DNA of 64,000 nucleotides, from contig JAQMWT010000074.1 of assembly GCA_029834535.1 (NCBI GenBank), positions 148,980-212,979 on the forward strand. Direction: 5' to 3'. Origin of the DNA: Chrysophaeum taylorii (taxonomy: Eukaryota > Sar > Pelagophyceae > Pelagomonadales > Pelagomonadaceae). Positions 22,042 through 31,174 of the stretch are shown in pieces (position 1 is the first letter of the stretch; every line of letters begins with the position of its first letter). The notes beneath the pieces were generated by a model, which made no database searches, had not been told where the DNA came from, and saw nothing but the letters and a program-made list of their open reading frames with translations. Both the position numbers and the translations under genes were made by a program.

Positions 22042-22427
22042 AACAAAAAAAAGAAGAAAAAGAAGGTTTCTTGTTGTTGTTGTTGGGTGCCCTACTTACT
22101 AATCGACGAGACTTGGGGACACTATTATTCTAAGATAAAAAAAAAACACGAGCATCTCTCACGTCAAGTGGCGATCCCCGGGGAAATAAATAAATAAATG
22201 CGGCGAGTTTTTTTGGGTCGCTTTGGCGTTCACAGTTAGCGCTGCCGCTTTTCAGGTTCGCGCACCGATGCGCCTCTGCGCATGCCGCACCGGGGGCCTC
22301 ACCAAAGGCACCACCACCACCACCACCAAAGACGAGGCATTTGACTTGACCGCTGCTCGACACTTCGTTCCCGAGAAGCCAGGCGGGGGCGCCGTTGATG
22401 TTGATGATGGCGTCGAGAGCGAGCTAC
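22042..22427. other. Intergenic, no gene seen
   Basis: A poly-A-rich 3' flank with a TTG run (22073-22085) and an AAAT run near 22185-22198. A stretch near 22235-22285 resembles 56717-56770 of Helitron-type copy 4 (GTTCGCGCA.CGATGCGC), so a small repeat fragment is present. A CCA run lies near 22312-22327. Confidence 0.4.
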
Positions 22428-22608
22428 TCGGAGTGGTCTCGCGCCAGCTACTCGGAGTGGTCTCGCGCCAGCTACTCGGAGTGGTCTCGCGCCAGCTACT
22501 CGGAGTGGTCTCGCGCCGATCGACGGGCGGGAGGGATGGAGGTTGTTACGGAGAAAACCGACTCGACGGGCGGGAGGGATGGAGGTTGTTACGGAGAAAA
22601 CCGACTCG
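22428..22608 (+). repeat. Two adjacent minisatellites (24-bp x4 and 43-bp x2)
   Basis: At about 22428-22517 the unit CTACTCGGAGTGGTCTCGCG-CCAG (24 bp) occurs four times with essentially no differences. Read in one plus frame it codes an eight-residue repeat YSEWSRAS. Directly after it, 22522-22608, a 43-bp unit starting CGACGGGCGGGAGGGATGGA is repeated twice. Units of 24 bp keep frame and units of 43 bp do not. No surrounding gene is evident. Confidence 0.85.
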
Positions 22609-24100
22609 TGTTTTGAGTCTTGACAACGACGACGGATAAGCCGCGGGCTTCGCGTTTCGGCATTCCTTCTTGAGCATCGCGGTGCCAATCGCACGTCGGC
22701 ATCCCCGCTATAACACGCTCGACGCGCGGTCTCCACGCCGTGCGGCGGCTACGACGTCGCCGATGCCTTCGATGAGGTGCGGCGAATAGATTTCAAGGCT
22801 GTGCGACTAAGGCGCCAATCTTAACTTGTCGGCCTCCTTTCTTTTTGATTTCGTTGGCCGCCATCGCGGTCAACGCTGGAAATCAAAGCGGCCTCCATTC
22901 GACGCTCCTTTGAGAGGGCGCGAAAGAGAGAGCGTCGTCGAGGGTTAGTCGAGAGAGAGATTCCGTCGACCCTCAAAATAATTTTGCCACAACTTGTGTT
23001 GAGGGGTAAATCAAATAATCGATGTTGAGCGGGGATAAATAAAATAAATAACGCGCCCGTTTGACCAAAATACACTACGCCGCTAGTTGGCGACCGACCG
23101 ACCCTGTGGCGATTCCTCCAATCTCAGCGCCCCACGTGCCGCGTAAGTAAAGAAAGCCCCGATATAGATGCGGCGAAAGCAGCAAACTTTTTTTCCTTGT
23201 AGTATCGTCGCGCTATTCGAGTGCCGAGGTCGCCACGAGAGTCATGCATATGCCTGGTCAGCGGCCTCCTCCTCGAGAGTTGACGACCACCGCGGATAGA
23301 ATTTGCGGCGCGAGGGCTCGAGACGCCGCAAATGTTGTTCGATTTTGGCGTTATTAGAGTGGGATGAGAAAGCTTAGGCCCTAGCCTACATTTTCGAACA
23401 CCCTCTTATTAGCAGCCGACCTTCAAATAAACCGAAAAAGCGTGCGTGTTTGAAACTCCGCTGCATGCTGAGCCCATTTTGGAGGCGGTCGAAACGTGCT
23501 CGGAGGCGGTTTCGCAAACATCCGGAAACCACACGGACCCGGGCAGACTTAATCGGCACCGAAAGCCCTGTCGGTAGGCGCGAAGAGCGCGAGGATTTTT
23601 GGTTGGTTGATGAAGCGTGTCTTGCTGCGTGAATATGCTTTCGGACTGAAGGGGGGGGGATCCCCAAATCTCGAACGGATCTTGTGCATATCGGACGCCT
23701 TGCCGGTCCGGTTTAGTAATGTCTGCTCGAGGGAGTGTCGTATGGAATCAATCTGGCGCCCAAGAATCGAGAAACATTCGCCGTCCGTCGGCCCAATACT
23801 TATCGGCGGGGTCCAAGAAGGTGCTCGGCGCATGCACTAAAACGCCGGGACTGCTTTCGTGTCAGGACGATCACCCGGACCGTCACCCTCGAGGGCATCG
23901 CGTCCGGCGATCCGAGCGACGAGCCCCTTTCTTTTCGGCCGCTCAAAGAGAGTTCTCACAACTGCTGTCGTCATCATCCTAAACTTCGGCGATCACTGAG
24001 AGACAACCAGGTCAAAACAGCCAAGGCGGCGCACGAAGGGCATGCTGCCGCAGCCGAACGCGAACCAGGCCCACGTTTGCCGAGACTGAGGTGGCCCCGG
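22609..24100. other. Intergenic stretch, no gene supported
   Basis: Frames on both strands are below 100 codons, apart from a long plus frame (from 23735) whose first part has no motif. Nothing recognisable. Confidence 0.4.
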
Positions 24101-24490
24101 CCGAGGCGGCCGCTACCACCCGCGTTCGAGTCACGAGACGGAGAACTGTTCGCTCGGCACGAGATCTCCGACCAGAGCGGGGCGAGGCCAAGGCGACAGA
24201 TCCGGGGGCTAGGTCGGCGAAGCTGCCGTCGACGGCCAGGTCCTCAATGCGAACGTTGGGGGTTTCGTTACGTTCCGTTACGTTTTCGGCATAATGGCAA
24301 GACCAGCTCCCGCGAGTTGAGTTGTCGAGTGACTCGCCTCTGCTCGGGACCGCGACGACGACAGAGCGCGTCGAACTCGGAAGGTTGCTACGCCATCGAG
24401 GTGGTATCCGACAAAGACTCCGAGGACGGTCGGTCGCGACACGGGTTTGGATTTGGTCCTTTCCATACGACGAACGCGTTCGAGCATAAT
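24100..24490 (+). repeat. Fragment of dispersed coding repeat (related to 47.1-47.3 kb)
   Basis: The stretch GAGACGGAGAACT...GAGATCTCCGACCAGAGCG (about 24137-24180) and CGGCGAAGCTG(C)CGTCGACGGCCAG (about 24216-24240) recur in the same order at 47127-47165 and 47256-47280. The encoded helical piece resembles the GESQAIASRFSDIQ block of the 14.4-17.1 kb repeat. It is broken by frameshifts. Confidence 0.5.
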
Positions 24491-24493
24491 TTT

Positions 24494-24750
24494 AGGGTCG
24501 GATAAGCAAACGAGACTAGCCCGCGCCGCAACGACGGGTCCTACAACGCGTGGGCTTTTTCCTTTTTTTGCGTGAGGGGACGAAAGGATGCCGACTTCAC
24601 TATGGGGACTAGTTCCATCGCGACGATCTCGCGGCGTGGCGGCACATACTGCTATAGTACAAATGAACATAGCTCAGCGATCCGTTGAGTATGTCTGAGT
24701 ACAAACTGAAACATAGTTAACGGCTCGTACGACCTTTCTTATCCGACCCT
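24494..24750. mobile_element. Short inverted-repeat element (MITE-like), copy 1
   Basis: 257 bp bounded by perfect 13-bp terminal inverted repeats AGGGTCGGATAAG (24494-24506) and CTTATCCGACCCT (24738-24750). The interior is almost identical to the element at 40237-40545 apart from an internal duplication there. No transposase is encoded, so this is a non-autonomous DNA element. I cannot identify a flanking target duplication with certainty, so the superfamily is open. Confidence 0.85.
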
Positions 24751-25663
24751 GGCGCCATAAACCGCGCCCCACCACTTTGCAAAGGGACGTGAAGAAGACG
24801 CGGGGTAGTACTCCAAGTCGCGCCACGAGGAAGTACTTGGTGTGCTTTGACTAGCACGAGCGAGAGCTGGAGCGAGGAAGGACCGGGATCGTCAAGGGGG
24901 GTTGGTGTTTACGACGCCGCAGCAGCTCTCGTAGTTGTTGTTGTTGCTCGACCGCGCCAGTCCAAGCAGAATCACGACGGATCGACTGCACCGACGTGAA
25001 GAAGGATGAAAAGAACCTCCTCCAAGCACAAGTACTACCGTCGGCGAAAACGACGGGCACAACCAACTCGCCCTCGTCATCATCATCATCGAGTCCGTCG
25101 ATGCTGCTGCCAGGCTGCCTGTCGCTCGCGGAGAAAAGGCGCGGAGAGTACAAACGCCCAAGGTGGCTAGAGATGGAGAAAAAAACTCCGCCGGGAACAC
25201 CACGTGCATCGTCGTCGCTCTGTCAAAAACCGCAAAGTGAGCTTTTACTTGGCGGAAAGATGAGCAGCATATCACCACTCACGACATAATAATACATGTC
25301 TGTTGCCACTTTTTTTTCGAGGGCACGTTGGCTCGATCGGTGTCCTGAGAGAGACACACTCGCAACACTGAATATTGTTTGTGGAATCAAGCCAATCTGC
25401 TGCTGCTCAGCGTCGCGACTGCCACACCCCACTAACTTCAAAGAAAGGACGATTCGACCCCCCTTTGACATCATCCATTTTTACATCCATCCAAAAAAAT
25501 TCGCCACTTCCTATTCTTCTTCAACTTTGATGGTGGTGGTGCTGTTCGTGGGTTTAAGATTTGGGAAGAGTAGTACGTACTGGACTGGTGGTGTAACCAA
25601 CCAACCTAGCGGCAAAAAAAAAATGACGTGCCAGGCAGCCTCACGTTCGTTTGTTAGTTTTGT
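24751..25663. other. Intergenic stretch upstream of the NLR-like gene
   Basis: No supportable gene. A minus-strand frame and a plus-strand serine-rich frame (24996-25289) overlap across a TCA run (25076-25090). The last 150 bp before ATG 25664 contain no evident core promoter. Confidence 0.4.
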
Positions 25664-28600
25664 ATGGAAAAGGTTATCTCGAGGGAGGCGCGGAGGCTGG
25701 AGGGCAGAGCCTTCGACGTGGCACAGGCCGCGAAGAGGGCCAAGGAGGTTGCGGGGTGCGTTCGACCCGAGTTGCTGGAAGAACTTTTGGACGTTGTGAA
25801 GACGTCGTTCGCGCCGGATTTCTACTTCGAACGGCTCTGGAAGCTCCGGCGGTTCGCGGGTAGCCTGACACGACTCGACGAAAGAATTCGCGAGGACGCG
25901 GAAGGACTGGCGGACGACGAGCTCGTGCTGCGGCCGGTGCCGTACAAGCTGGAAAACGCGTTGATAAAGTTCCGCGAGGCGAACGACGACGATTCGGAAG
26001 CGATTCTCGAAGTCGCGAAACTCGGCGGGGTGCCGCCGGACGCGTTGGAGAATTGGGGAAAAAAAAATTGGGAGGAATCGTCGTACGATGCGACCGACCT
26101 GGAGCTCGCGATCGAACGAGAAGATTCGTTGGCTGTCCGTTATTTTCTCGACGAAGCGAAATTCGTAAACGAAAGTACTACGTCTCCCGAAGTGTACGAA
26201 AAAACGAGAAATTCGCAGATTTTGGGTTTTGCGTATTTCGACGACGCCCGGCGCGTCCGGGGGCTTTTGAGGACCAAGGACGACGATGCGGTTTTCGTGG
26301 CGGCGCGACGCGGGAGCCTCGAGGTGCTGAAGTTGCTGAACAAGCGCCGCAGAGACAAGCGCGGTCAAACGCCGCTACATATCGCAGCGGCGAAAGGCCA
26401 CCTCCGTGCGGTCAAATACCTGCTGGACGATGATACGTTGGATGCGCGGGACCGGTCGAACCGAACGCCGCTGATGCGCGCTGCGTCGGAAGGGTATCTG
26501 GGCGTCGTCGCGGCGTTGGCCGACGCTGGAGCGGACGCGACGAACGGCGATGCCTTGTACCTTGCGAGGTGTCGCGGTCGCACGGACGTGGTCGAGTACC
26601 TAGAGTCGCGGGGGGCCGTGTCTTCTTTTGTTTTGAAAAAGAACCACCACAACCGCGTTTCTTCTTTTCGCAGTAACGACGACGAGTCGTCTTCGGTTTT
26701 CGACTTGGACGACCGCAAAAATACGAGTCGAGACGAAAAATTCTTGTTAAAAAAGCCGCTTATTCACGAGTTTCGAGTCGATCGGCTGCTGGCGCGCGGC
26801 GTCTGCGCGACCAAACCGCGCGCGGCCGTGAAACGATGCAAGCGGCTTCGCGATGCGTTCGCGCTCGCGACCGAACGGCTCGAACATCCGCACGTCGAAT
26901 CTTTGGTCTATTTTTTTGATTCGTACATCTTCACGACGCTCATACCTTTCGCCCGGACCCTCGATTTCGTTATTTCGACCAACGACCTCTACGACGGCAC
27001 GACGAGGGTTGTGAGGGCGCGAATTTCTAAGCTTATGGTCCAAATCCGCGGAGCGGTCGAATATTGCGTTTCGAGGTCCGTTTTTCCAAACCTCGCGAAA
27101 ATTCTTATCAACGCGAAGACGTTCGCCCCTTTCCTCTCTCGATTCGACGGCGAGAACAACGCGTGGCGGCGCCAGTTCGGGAATCTCGCCCGTCGTATTT
27201 TTCACGCGGACGACGAAACATTCGTCGTCGGAGCCGAAGGGTTCGAGGAATCGCCCGAACCGCGATGGACGCGGAAAGAAGTCGCTGCCTACCTAAAACG
27301 GAACGGCATCACGAAATACCGGAACATCGACGGCTCCGGGTTGTTCCGGATCCACCCGAACTCCCTTCCCCCCTCAAAATTCCGCCGAATGCTCTTATCT
27401 CCGGCTCCCGACCTCCTGGCCTCGCTCGTTTTTTTCGAGTCGGAGGAGGACCGAAAAAACAATCCTCCTCCTCCTCACGAGTGCCTCGTGCACGTGGGGA
27501 GGTCGCTATTGGAGCAAGGAGATATCGACTACGCGATCCGAGCTCTCGAGAGAATTCGCGAACGTACGGCCGAATCTCTCGCCCTCCTCGCGTCGGCTTA
27601 CCTGCGGTTTGGCGACTACGAAGCGGCGGCGAGATCGGCGGAAGAGTCTCTGGATATCGACCCTTCGCACCTCGGGGCGCTATTCTTGAGGGCCGCAGCC
27701 TACGACGATTTTTATTCGGACGTTTTTTTCGCGCATCGTCAACTCAACCCGCCGCCGGATATGTCATCTTCCAGCAGCAGCAGCAGCAGCAGAATCGTCG
27801 TGCGGCGGCGCGTCGAGGTCAGCAGGCACAAAGCTACTGCTGCTGCTCCCGAGGTCGTGGCGAAGATCTTGGGGGAAGATGCTGGCCGGAAAATCGTTCT
27901 CGAAGGCCTCGCCGGCGCGGGCAAGACGAGGCTCCTGCGTTCGATCGCGAACGCCATTTCCCAAGACTGCGACGTTTCGGATTACTTTGAGGAGGATGAT
28001 GACGACGAAGAAGAAGAAGGAGGCTCGTCGTCGTCGTCAAAACTCAAACCCTTCCTCGCTTCGCTCGCCGCGACGACGCTTCTCGCGCTACCAGAAAACG
28101 TGGAAAGGACAGTGTTGTGTCTCGACGATTGGGACCGCGCGGACCACAACAACAACAAGATCCTCCTCGAAACAATAGCGACCGCACCGTCGGCCGCGAC
28201 GATCGTGGCCTCGAGGCCCTGCTCGAACGCCGAAGTCTTCGCCGAGCACGGTTTCGTCTTTCTCCAAGTAGTGGCGCTCGAAGAAGAAGAAGAACCAGAA
28301 GAAGAAGAAGAAGAGGAGGAGGAGAATCGCAATAAAAAGGACGTCATCTTCGAGCCCGCGGTCGAGTCTCTGCCGGAGAATATCGACGAAATTCTAGAAT
28401 CTTTGGCGGTTTCTGCTTTTTCGAAAGGCCGCGTTCTCGTGGAAAAAGAAGATTTGCTACAACTTCTCGACGACGACCAAGAAGAAGAAGGAGAATCTAC
28501 CGCCGCCTCGATCTGGTGCCTCGGACGGTCCAACAATCTCCCCCCCCTCGAACCTCTCGGAGCCGATGCGATCGGATTTCGGGCTCTCGCGCAGGAAAAA

Positions 28601-31174
28601 TACGTGGCGAAAAAATTAGCCGCCGTCGTCGACGAAGAAAAAGTAAACGATTCGTGGTGGCGCGCGCCTTTGCTGCTCGCCTTTTTCGCCAGCACTAAAG
28701 AGAAGAAATCAAAGATCCTCGACACCATCGCGTCGCAGATTCCGCGGCTCCGGATTGGGGATCAAATTGAGGTGTTGTTTTCGAATTACGAACCGCGAAC
28801 CGTAGTCTCGCTCCACGCGCTCAACGTTAGGGGCGAAGTCGGGGTCATGAACCGCAGGACCCTCGCCGCGAGAGAGACGGTGAACATCCAATCCGTGCGC
28901 CGCGACCTCGACGGCGCCGCAGCGTTCGTGAGATACGCGATCGCTCACGACTCATCATCGACAGAAATCGTGGACGGCTTGCTGTCGCGAAACGTCGACC
29001 TCAACACGCCCGTCGACCCTCGGACCAAAGACTCCGCGTTGCACGTCGCATCGCGTTTCGGAAGGTCCGAGATTGCGAAGGCATTGGTTCGAAAAGGGGC
29101 CTCGATTTCGGGGTTGAACATGTTCGGGAAATCGCCCGCGGCGCTCGGCGGAAAAGATTTGTTGAGGGTCTTTCGACCTCCGAAATGCGATCTCGACCTC
29201 GAAGGTATCAAAATCATAAATTTCGACGACCACAACGGTCGATTGTACGCGTTCGCGAGGGCCTGCGATAATCTCGAATTCGAAAAAGCCGCTGAGATCG
29301 CGGAGACGATAGACGTAAACGGTCATTTTCCCGGAAGCGACAGCACGCCAGTGCATTTCGCCGTCGTGAACTCGTGCGAAAAAGCTCTAGAAGTTCTAAT
29401 ACGACGCGGCAAGGCCAGGATAGACAAGAGAACAGCGCTAGATCTGGCCGCGCGCTTCAACAGGACCCAAATTCTCGAAATTTTGATGGATAGATTCTTC
29501 GAATCTTTGACGAAAGATATGTTGGGCGCGGCGATGCACCCGGCGGCGAGGTTTGGCTTTTTAGAATCGTTGGAACTTCTGGCCGAACGCGGCGCCACCA
29601 TGGACGTGGCGGTGGTGGCCGAAAAGAACTCGTCTACCTCCTCCACCCCCCTGCACGCGGCGTCGTGGCACGGCCATTACGATTGCGTGGATTTTTTGAT
29701 TCGAAAAGGAGCGGACGCGAGCAAGACGATGAAGGGGTCGACCCCCCTCCACCTCGCAACCTGGAACGGCCACCTCGACTGCGCCGAACTCTTGATCCTC
29801 AACGGCGCCGACGTCTCCGCCTCTACGTCCAACACGCCTCTGCACGTGGCAGCCTGGCACGGTCACGTCGACTGCCTGGAGCTTCTGATAAGCCGAGGCG
29901 CGGCCGTCGACGCGCAGACGGCAGACAAAGGGTCGACGCCGTTGCACGCGGCAGCGGGCCGGGGTCACCTCGAATGCGCGAGATTCCTGGTTCTAAAAGG
30001 CGGCGCTAAAGTCAACAAATCCCGGCGCGACGGAGCGACGCCGCTCTTCGCGGCCGCGCGCCACGGTCACCTCGAATGCGTCCGCTTTTTGGTCCAAAGC
30101 GGTGCCAAAGTGGCAGTCAAAAGCAACAACACGACGTCGTCTTCGTCTTCTTCTTCTTCTTCTTCTTCTTCCCCGCTGGCTGCCGCGGCGCTCAACGGCC
30201 ACTCCGCCTGCGTCGAGTTCCTGATCTCTCCCGGGACTACTACTTCTTCGTATGCTTCTTCTTCTGTTTCTGGAATGAAAGACGCGCTCCTGCACGCGGC
30301 CAAGAATGGTCACCAGGAGTGCGTGAAGCTTCTGGCCGCCATCACCGACGTCAACGCATCAACCTCGAACGGCACCGTCCCCTTACATCTCGCTGCCAAA
30401 CACGGTCAGGCCGAGTGCGTCTCGCTGTTGCTCTCCAAGGGTGCCAAGGTCGACGCTCGGCGAAAAAATGGCACGACGGCCCTTCACCTCGCTTCGGAGA
30501 ACGGCAGCCTCGACTGTGTCCGTCGACTCGTGGAAAGAGGCGCCGACGTCGACAAACCCACCGTCGACGTCGGAGCGACGCCGCTCCATCTCGCCAGCGA
30601 GCACGGTCATATCGACTGCGTCCAATTCCTCGTCGGCGCCGACAACAACCCCGCGGACGTCGTGGCAAAACAACTTTCTGCGCGTCGAAGTGTCCTCAAA
30701 ACCGCTGCTCTAGACGACGACGACGACCTGGTCCAGCTGTTTGTGGAGAACGGCGCCGACGTCAACAAATCGAGGACGGATAACGGATCTACGCCTCTGC
30801 ATCTCGCCGCCGCGAACGGCCACGTCGAATGCATGCGAATTCTAATCGACCGCGGCGCCGACGTCAGCAAACCAAAAACCGACGGCGCCACTCCGCTCCA
30901 CCTCTCTGCCCAAAGAGGAAGCGTCGCTGGAGTTAAACTCCTAATCCGCCACGGCGCGAACGTCGTGGCACAAACTAACCAACACTACACGCCGCGGGAC
31001 GTCGCGAAGACTCGCGAAATAACGGACCTGCTCCTCGAGTGCGAACCTCTCCTCTCTTGCTGTCGCTTCTCCGCTCTGGTCGTCCTCCCCCGCGACCACT
31101 GGCGCCGCTTGAGTCGTTCAACAATGTCCCGGTACTGGAGCATATCCCTGCAGCACGCTCGCCCGGTCAGATAG
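25664..31174 (+). CDS. NLR-like multidomain protein: ankyrin, TPR, STAND NTPase, ankyrin
   Basis: An uninterrupted 1836-residue frame. In order: a helical N-terminus (1-200); two or three ankyrin repeats (about 210-320, GQTPLHIAAAKGHLRAV); an unassigned helical part (345-530); a SAM-like stretch (about 533-575, WTRKEVAAYLKRNGI); a TPR-like helical repeat (about 604-690); and a P-loop NTPase with Walker A GLAGAGKT (748-755), Walker B VLCLDDWD (817-824) and IVASRP (847-852) in the sensor position. A block at about 970-1013 (GFRALAQEKYVAKKL...SWWRAPLLLAFFA) resembles the winged-helix tail of NACHT ATPases. About 18-20 further ankyrin repeats follow (about 1100-1810). STAND ATPases of this layout switch between closed ADP and open ATP states and oligomerise when their repeat sensor binds a ligand, so a sensing or innate-immunity-like role is inferred. 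The C-terminus matches the neighbouring ankyrin protein. Glu and Ser runs at about 868-887 and 1490-1505 derive from GAA and TCT microsatellites. No membrane segment. Confidence 0.8.
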   Translation: MEKVISREARRLEGRAFDVAQAAKRAKEVAGCVRPELLEELLDVVKTSFAPDFYFERLWKLRRFAGSLTRLDERIREDAEGLADDELVLRPVPYKLENALIKFREANDDDSEAILEVAKLGGVPPDALENWGKKNWEESSYDATDLELAIEREDSLAVRYFLDEAKFVNESTTSPEVYEKTRNSQILGFAYFDDARRVRGLLRTKDDDAVFVAARRGSLEVLKLLNKRRRDKRGQTPLHIAAAKGHLRAVKYLLDDDTLDARDRSNRTPLMRAASEGYLGVVAALADAGADATNGDALYLARCRGRTDVVEYLESRGAVSSFVLKKNHHNRVSSFRSNDDESSSVFDLDDRKNTSRDEKFLLKKPLIHEFRVDRLLARGVCATKPRAAVKRCKRLRDAFALATERLEHPHVESLVYFFDSYIFTTLIPFARTLDFVISTNDLYDGTTRVVRARISKLMVQIRGAVEYCVSRSVFPNLAKILINAKTFAPFLSRFDGENNAWRRQFGNLARRIFHADDETFVVGAEGFEESPEPRWTRKEVAAYLKRNGITKYRNIDGSGLFRIHPNSLPPSKFRRMLLSPAPDLLASLVFFESEEDRKNNPPPPHECLVHVGRSLLEQGDIDYAIRALERIRERTAESLALLASAYLRFGDYEAAARSAEESLDIDPSHLGALFLRAAAYDDFYSDVFFAHRQLNPPPDMSSSSSSSSSRIVVRRRVEVSRHKATAAAPEVVAKILGEDAGRKIVLEGLAGAGKTRLLRSIANAISQDCDVSDYFEEDDDDEEEEGGSSSSSKLKPFLASLAATTLLALPENVERTVLCLDDWDRADHNNNKILLETIATAPSAATIVASRPCSNAEVFAEHGFVFLQVVALEEEEEPEEEEEEEEENRNKKDVIFEPAVESLPENIDEILESLAVSAFSKGRVLVEKEDLLQLLDDDQEEEGESTAASIWCLGRSNNLPPLEPLGADAIGFRALAQEKYVAKKLAAVVDEEKVNDSWWRAPLLLAFFASTKEKKSKILDTIASQIPRLRIGDQIEVLFSNYEPRTVVSLHALNVRGEVGVMNRRTLAARETVNIQSVRRDLDGAAAFVRYAIAHDSSSTEIVDGLLSRNVDLNTPVDPRTKDSALHVASRFGRSEIAKALVRKGASISGLNMFGKSPAALGGKDLLRVFRPPKCDLDLEGIKIINFDDHNGRLYAFARACDNLEFEKAAEIAETIDVNGHFPGSDSTPVHFAVVNSCEKALEVLIRRGKARIDKRTALDLAARFNRTQILEILMDRFFESLTKDMLGAAMHPAARFGFLESLELLAERGATMDVAVVAEKNSSTSSTPLHAASWHGHYDCVDFLIRKGADASKTMKGSTPLHLATWNGHLDCAELLILNGADVSASTSNTPLHVAAWHGHVDCLELLISRGAAVDAQTADKGSTPLHAAAGRGHLECARFLVLKGGAKVNKSRRDGATPLFAAARHGHLECVRFLVQSGAKVAVKSNNTTSSSSSSSSSSSSPLAAAALNGHSACVEFLISPGTTTSSYASSSVSGMKDALLHAAKNGHQECVKLLAAITDVNASTSNGTVPLHLAAKHGQAECVSLLLSKGAKVDARRKNGTTALHLASENGSLDCVRRLVERGADVDKPTVDVGATPLHLASEHGHIDCVQFLVGADNNPADVVAKQLSARRSVLKTAALDDDDDLVQLFVENGADVNKSRTDNGSTPLHLAAANGHVECMRILIDRGADVSKPKTDGATPLHLSAQRGSVAGVKLLIRHGANVVAQTNQHYTPRDVAKTREITDLLLECEPLLSCCRFSALVVLPRDHWRRLSRSTMSRYWSISLQHARPVR
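28261..28322 (+). repeat. GAA microsatellite coding a glutamate run in the NLR-like gene
   Basis: The tract GAAGAAGAAGAA...GAGGAGGAG encodes an acidic run just after the NTPase core. A similar short run at 28004-28020 precedes Walker B. Both lie in likely surface loops of the ATPase. Confidence 0.8.
30129..30172 (+). repeat. TCT microsatellite coding a serine run within the ankyrin array
   Basis: A TCG/TCT run encodes about 14 serines between two C-terminal ankyrin repeats, lengthening one inter-repeat loop while keeping frame. Confidence 0.8.

Noticed and set aside
24494-24750. TTAGGG at the element ends as a telomeric or interstitial telomere sequence
   Set aside because: Only single hexamers occur, as part of a longer terminal inverted repeat, without any tandem array.
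27064-28728. Arginine-rich 308-codon plus frame and serine-rich 248-codon minus frame inside the NLR-like gene
   Set aside because: Both are shadows of the main frame and its GAA/TCT runs.
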